Assembly (NCBI GenBank): GCA_021827225.1
Contig: JAKAXG010000003.1
Coordinates: 1-32,758, forward strand
Length of the DNA stretch: 32,758 nucleotides
Source: Actinomycetes bacterium
GTDB lineage: Bacteria > Actinomycetota > Acidimicrobiia > Acidimicrobiales > Palsa-688
Direction: 5' to 3'
Of the stretch, positions 31,040 to 32,758 are shown piece after piece. The position numbers were made by a program, and so were the translations under genes. Position 1 is the stretch's first letter. The number at the start of each line of letters is the position of its first letter. The notes beneath the pieces were generated by a model. It ran no database searches, was not told the DNA's origin, and saw nothing but the letters and a program-made list of their open reading frames with translations.

Positions 31040-32508
31040 GAGACCGGCACCGGGACGGAACCTCCGCCGGTGAAACTGTAGATCTCGGTCGTGGCGTTGC
31101 CGTTGGAGTCGACGTTGTAGACGCCGTCCGGCCTGACCCAGACGTTCACCGATCCCTGCCTGGTGGATCCGCCGACGTCCACCGAGACGTTGATGGTGAG
31201 ATGGCCGAGTCCGACGCCGGTGGAGCTCGCCCCGTTGGCGACCGGGGTCAACGTGTAGGAGGGGGCGCCGTTGGGGCAGCTCGCCCCTCCCGACAGGCCG
31301 GAGGCGCCGGCGATAGCGGTGGGGGCGTCGTTCGCCGGGCTGGCGGCCGTGGCGAGGGCCGCCCCGGCGGTGTCGACCACCGCGATGTTCAGGGGATAGA
31401 GCGGGACCTCGGCGGTCACGCCACCACCTGCCGGCACGGTGGCGCTGGTGCCGAGGGCGGGATAGGTCGCGGGGTCGTAGAAGGGGCTGCCGCTCAGATC
31501 CAATCCGTTGGGATCGGCGTCGGTGCACCCTCCGGCGAAGACGTCGTAGGTGTCGGGGTAGATGGGGGTCACCGACCCGGAGGCGGCGCTCTGAGCGGGC
31601 GTCGAGTACAAGTCGTCCTGCAGGCCCTGGCTGGGGTTGCCGAGGGAGACCGGCATCCCGCCGGCGGGCGGCGGCGAGGTCGGGCTGTACGCCCAGAACA
31701 GGGTCCCGCCGGTGTCGAAGTTGGCCGAGACGGTAGCCACCTGCCCCGCTCCGACGGTGGCAGTCTGCACTGAGGGCGACTGCTCCTTCGAGTCCACCCC
31801 GTTGGGGCTGGAGATGGTGATCCGGTACTGGTTGCCGGAGCTGGAGACGGGAAGCTGGGCGAAGAACGCGCAGCCGTCGGAGCCGGTGGTGATGCTGTAG
31901 GAATCCGCCGACGTGGTGACGTTGGTGGCCGTAACCGTCGCTCCCGAGTAGCCCTGGCCGGCGGTGGAGGACGTCAACCGCACGGCGAGCGACCCGTTCT
32001 GCTGGCTGAAAGATCCGGTCGGCGGGGCGATCAGGGTGGCGGAGGAGACCGACTCCGCCCGGTTCCACGACGCCGTCACCGTGGCCCTGAGGATCAGGGA
32101 GGCGTTGGTGGCGCTGTTGCAGATGGAGCTGGTCACGCCCCGGGCCACCCATTCGGTGGTCTGGCTCAACTCGAAGGTCACGCCCTGCACGGTCCGGGCC
32201 GGCAGGGTCTGGGTGGTGATGGGGATGCTGTCGAACCCGGCGCTGGTCAGCGACAACCTCCGCAGGTCCTGCAGGACCCCGGAGACCACCGAGCTGGCCA
32301 CGACCCTCTCCTGGGAATCCCTCGAGAGCGCCAGGCCCTGGACCACCGAGTAGAGGGTCATCGACATCACCACGGCGAGGATCCCGAGGGCGACCACCAC
32401 CTCGATCAGGCTGAAACCGCCGTCGACGGGATCGGCGGGCGCGCCGATCGGACCGGCGGACCAGCGCCCGCCCGGCGAGTCGCTCGCACCCCGACCTTCG
32501 GTGGCCAC
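31036..32508 (-). CDS. Large prepilin-like protein with carboxypeptidase-regulatory-like repeats
   Basis: The 490-residue protein has a prepilin cleavage site after Gly31 (VDGG/FSLIEVVVALGILAVV, Glu +5 present). After about 160 residues of pilin-type sequence it contains a beta-sandwich-like segment (LAVRLTSSTAGQGYSGATVT... then YRITISSPNG) resembling a carboxypeptidase-regulatory-like or Cna-B-type module. A second such region lies near residues 380-470. This is much longer than ordinary pilins and suggests a tip or adhesin subunit. The start is GTG 32508; no other start fits. It heads the pilin operon. Confidence 0.82.
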   Translation of the reverse strand: MATEGRGASDSPGGRWSAGPIGAPADPVDGGFSLIEVVVALGILAVVMSMTLYSVVQGLALSRDSQERVVASSVVSGVLQDLRRLSLTSAGFDSIPITTQTLPARTVQGVTFELSQTTEWVARGVTSSICNSATNASLILRATVTASWNRAESVSSATLIAPPTGSFSQQNGSLAVRLTSSTAGQGYSGATVTATNVTTSADSYSITTGSDGCAFFAQLPVSSSGNQYRITISSPNGVDSKEQSPSVQTATVGAGQVATVSANFDTGGTLFWAYSPTSPPPAGGMPVSLGNPSQGLQDDLYSTPAQSAASGSVTPIYPDTYDVFAGGCTDADPNGLDLSGSPFYDPATYPALGTSATVPAGGGVTAEVPLYPLNIAVVDTAGAALATAASPANDAPTAIAGASGLSGGASCPNGAPSYTLTPVANGASSTGVGLGHLTINVSVDVGGSTRQGSVNVWVRPDGVYNVDSNGNATTEIYSFTGGGSVPVPVS

Positions 32509-32515
32509 CTACCGA

Positions 32516-32523
32516 TTGTCGGC
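32516..32523 (-). promoter_or_regulatory. GCCGACAA, a WhiG/FliA-like -10 element before the pilin operon
   Basis: The minus-strand octamer GCCGACAA differs by one base from GCCGATAA, the -10 of WhiG/FliA-class sigma factors. It lies 7 nt before GTG 32508, so the transcript would be leaderless. The matching -35 (TAAA 14-16 nt upstream) is poor: the nearest is TGAA at 13 nt. The element is also part of a small palindrome CCGACAATCGG. Confidence 0.35.
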
Positions 32524-32539
32524 TAGGCGGCCCCCCTTC

Positions 32540-32566
32540 ATGAGAATTGGATGAGATCATTCTCAT
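32540..32566. promoter_or_regulatory. Inverted/direct repeat cluster (ATGAGA units), possible operator
   Basis: ATGAGAAT (32540-32547) and ATTCTCAT (32559-32566) are a perfect 8-bp inverted pair. A further ATGAGA at 32551-32556 forms a tighter palindrome with TCTCAT (32561-32566). The stretch is conspicuously AT-rich for this window and lies just upstream of the presumed pilin-operon promoter. Confidence 0.5.
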
Positions 32567-32650
32567 GTTGGAGTGGGACATTCGGGCCGAGCGCCCTGCG
32601 AGCGGAAAGGGGGCAAGGGGCCGGAGGTCCGCCGCCCGGAGGGAAGCGGA

Positions 32651-32656
32651 TAGGCT
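32651..32656 (+). promoter_or_regulatory. Candidate -10 for tRNA-Glu
   Basis: TAGGCT fits TANNNT and ends 10 nt before the tRNA 5' end. No clear -35 is seen. Confidence 0.3.
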
Positions 32657-32666
32657 TCACCCTCCT

Positions 32667-32739
32667 GCCCCCATCGTCTAGCGGCCTAGGACACCGCCCT
32701 TTCAAGGCGGCAGCACGGGTTCGAATCCCGTTGGGGGTG
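32667..32739 (+). tRNA. tRNA-Glu (anticodon TTC)
   Basis: This is a 73-nt tRNA with acceptor arms GCCCCCA and TGGGGGT (one terminal G-T pair), discriminator G at 32739, anticodon stem CCGCC/GGCGG with loop CTTTCAA (anticodon TTC), and T-arm ACGGGTTCGAATCCCGT. CCA is not encoded. Glutamyl-tRNA(Glu) is also the substrate of the HemA encoded in this window. Confidence 0.95.
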
Positions 32740-32758
32740 CTCGCAAAAGTCCTGGTCA

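Noticed and set aside
32667..32758. Integration site at tRNA-Glu
   Set aside because: No integrase gene or repeated tRNA 3' end is visible inside the window; the right edge is too close to judge.

Overview
This is a very GC-rich window (G or C in most third codon positions, frequent GTG starts, dense ATGA/GTGA gene overlaps). It looks like chromosomal DNA of an actinobacterium, probably a deep-branching lineage such as Acidimicrobiia. Pointers are an MshA-like glycosyltransferase, a RsiG-type anti-sigma protein, a ClpS-DUF2017 pair, a probable F420-type PPOX protein, a Rex-hem cluster and a homologue of mycobacterial Rv0500A. I see no phage, transposon, IS element, plasmid or CRISPR array.

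Region 1 (40-11346, all minus strand, transcribed right to left) begins with MoaD and a CdsA-like membrane protein. It continues with a signalling block: a RsiG-like c-di-GMP-binding anti-sigma candidate, a receiver-only response regulator, an XRE regulator and an MshA-like glycosyltransferase. Next come proC, a small excisionase-type HTH protein, a SAM hydroxide adenosyltransferase and the tetrapyrrole operon rex - precorrin-2 dehydrogenase - hemA - hemC - cobA/hemD. From memory, the order mshA...proC-HTH...hemA-hemC-hemD resembles the mycobacterial Rv0486-Rv0511 neighbourhood.

Region 2 (11420-14310, plus) carries a histidine phosphatase, a YgjP/DUF45 metalloprotease and an AccD/PccB-like carboxyltransferase. 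Region 3 (14391-16136, minus) has a DksA/TraR-like zinc-finger protein, tRNA-Lys(TTT), a 59-residue ORF and an anti-sigma-type ATPase. Region 4 (16281-21458, minus) is a probable operon: ABC ATPase, ABC permease, histidine phosphatase, rhomboid protease, DUF429 protein and FAD oxidoreductase.

Region 5 (21580-28701) has a plus-strand ABC exporter pair, then divergent ctaB and ctaA (heme O and heme A synthesis, using the heme made by region 1). A tight operon follows ctaA: clpS, DUF2017, PPOX, alpha/beta hydrolase and a peptidase-S51-like/CysS-C-terminal fusion. Region 6 (28735-32508, minus) is a three-gene type IV pilin-like operon. The right edge holds tRNA-Glu(TTC).

Main points of interest: (a) a RsiG homologue with one intact and one half-degenerate c-di-GMP motif, in the same window as a pilin operon whose first start codon is preceded by a WhiG/FliA-like -10 element; (b) genes with no ATG/GTG/TTG available for a full-length product, where CTG overlaps the upstream stop (CTGA), once with a perfect AGGAGG at 7 nt; (c) TANNNT hexamers 6-9 nt before many start codons, suggesting leaderless transcripts; (d) a peptidase-S51/CysS-C fusion.
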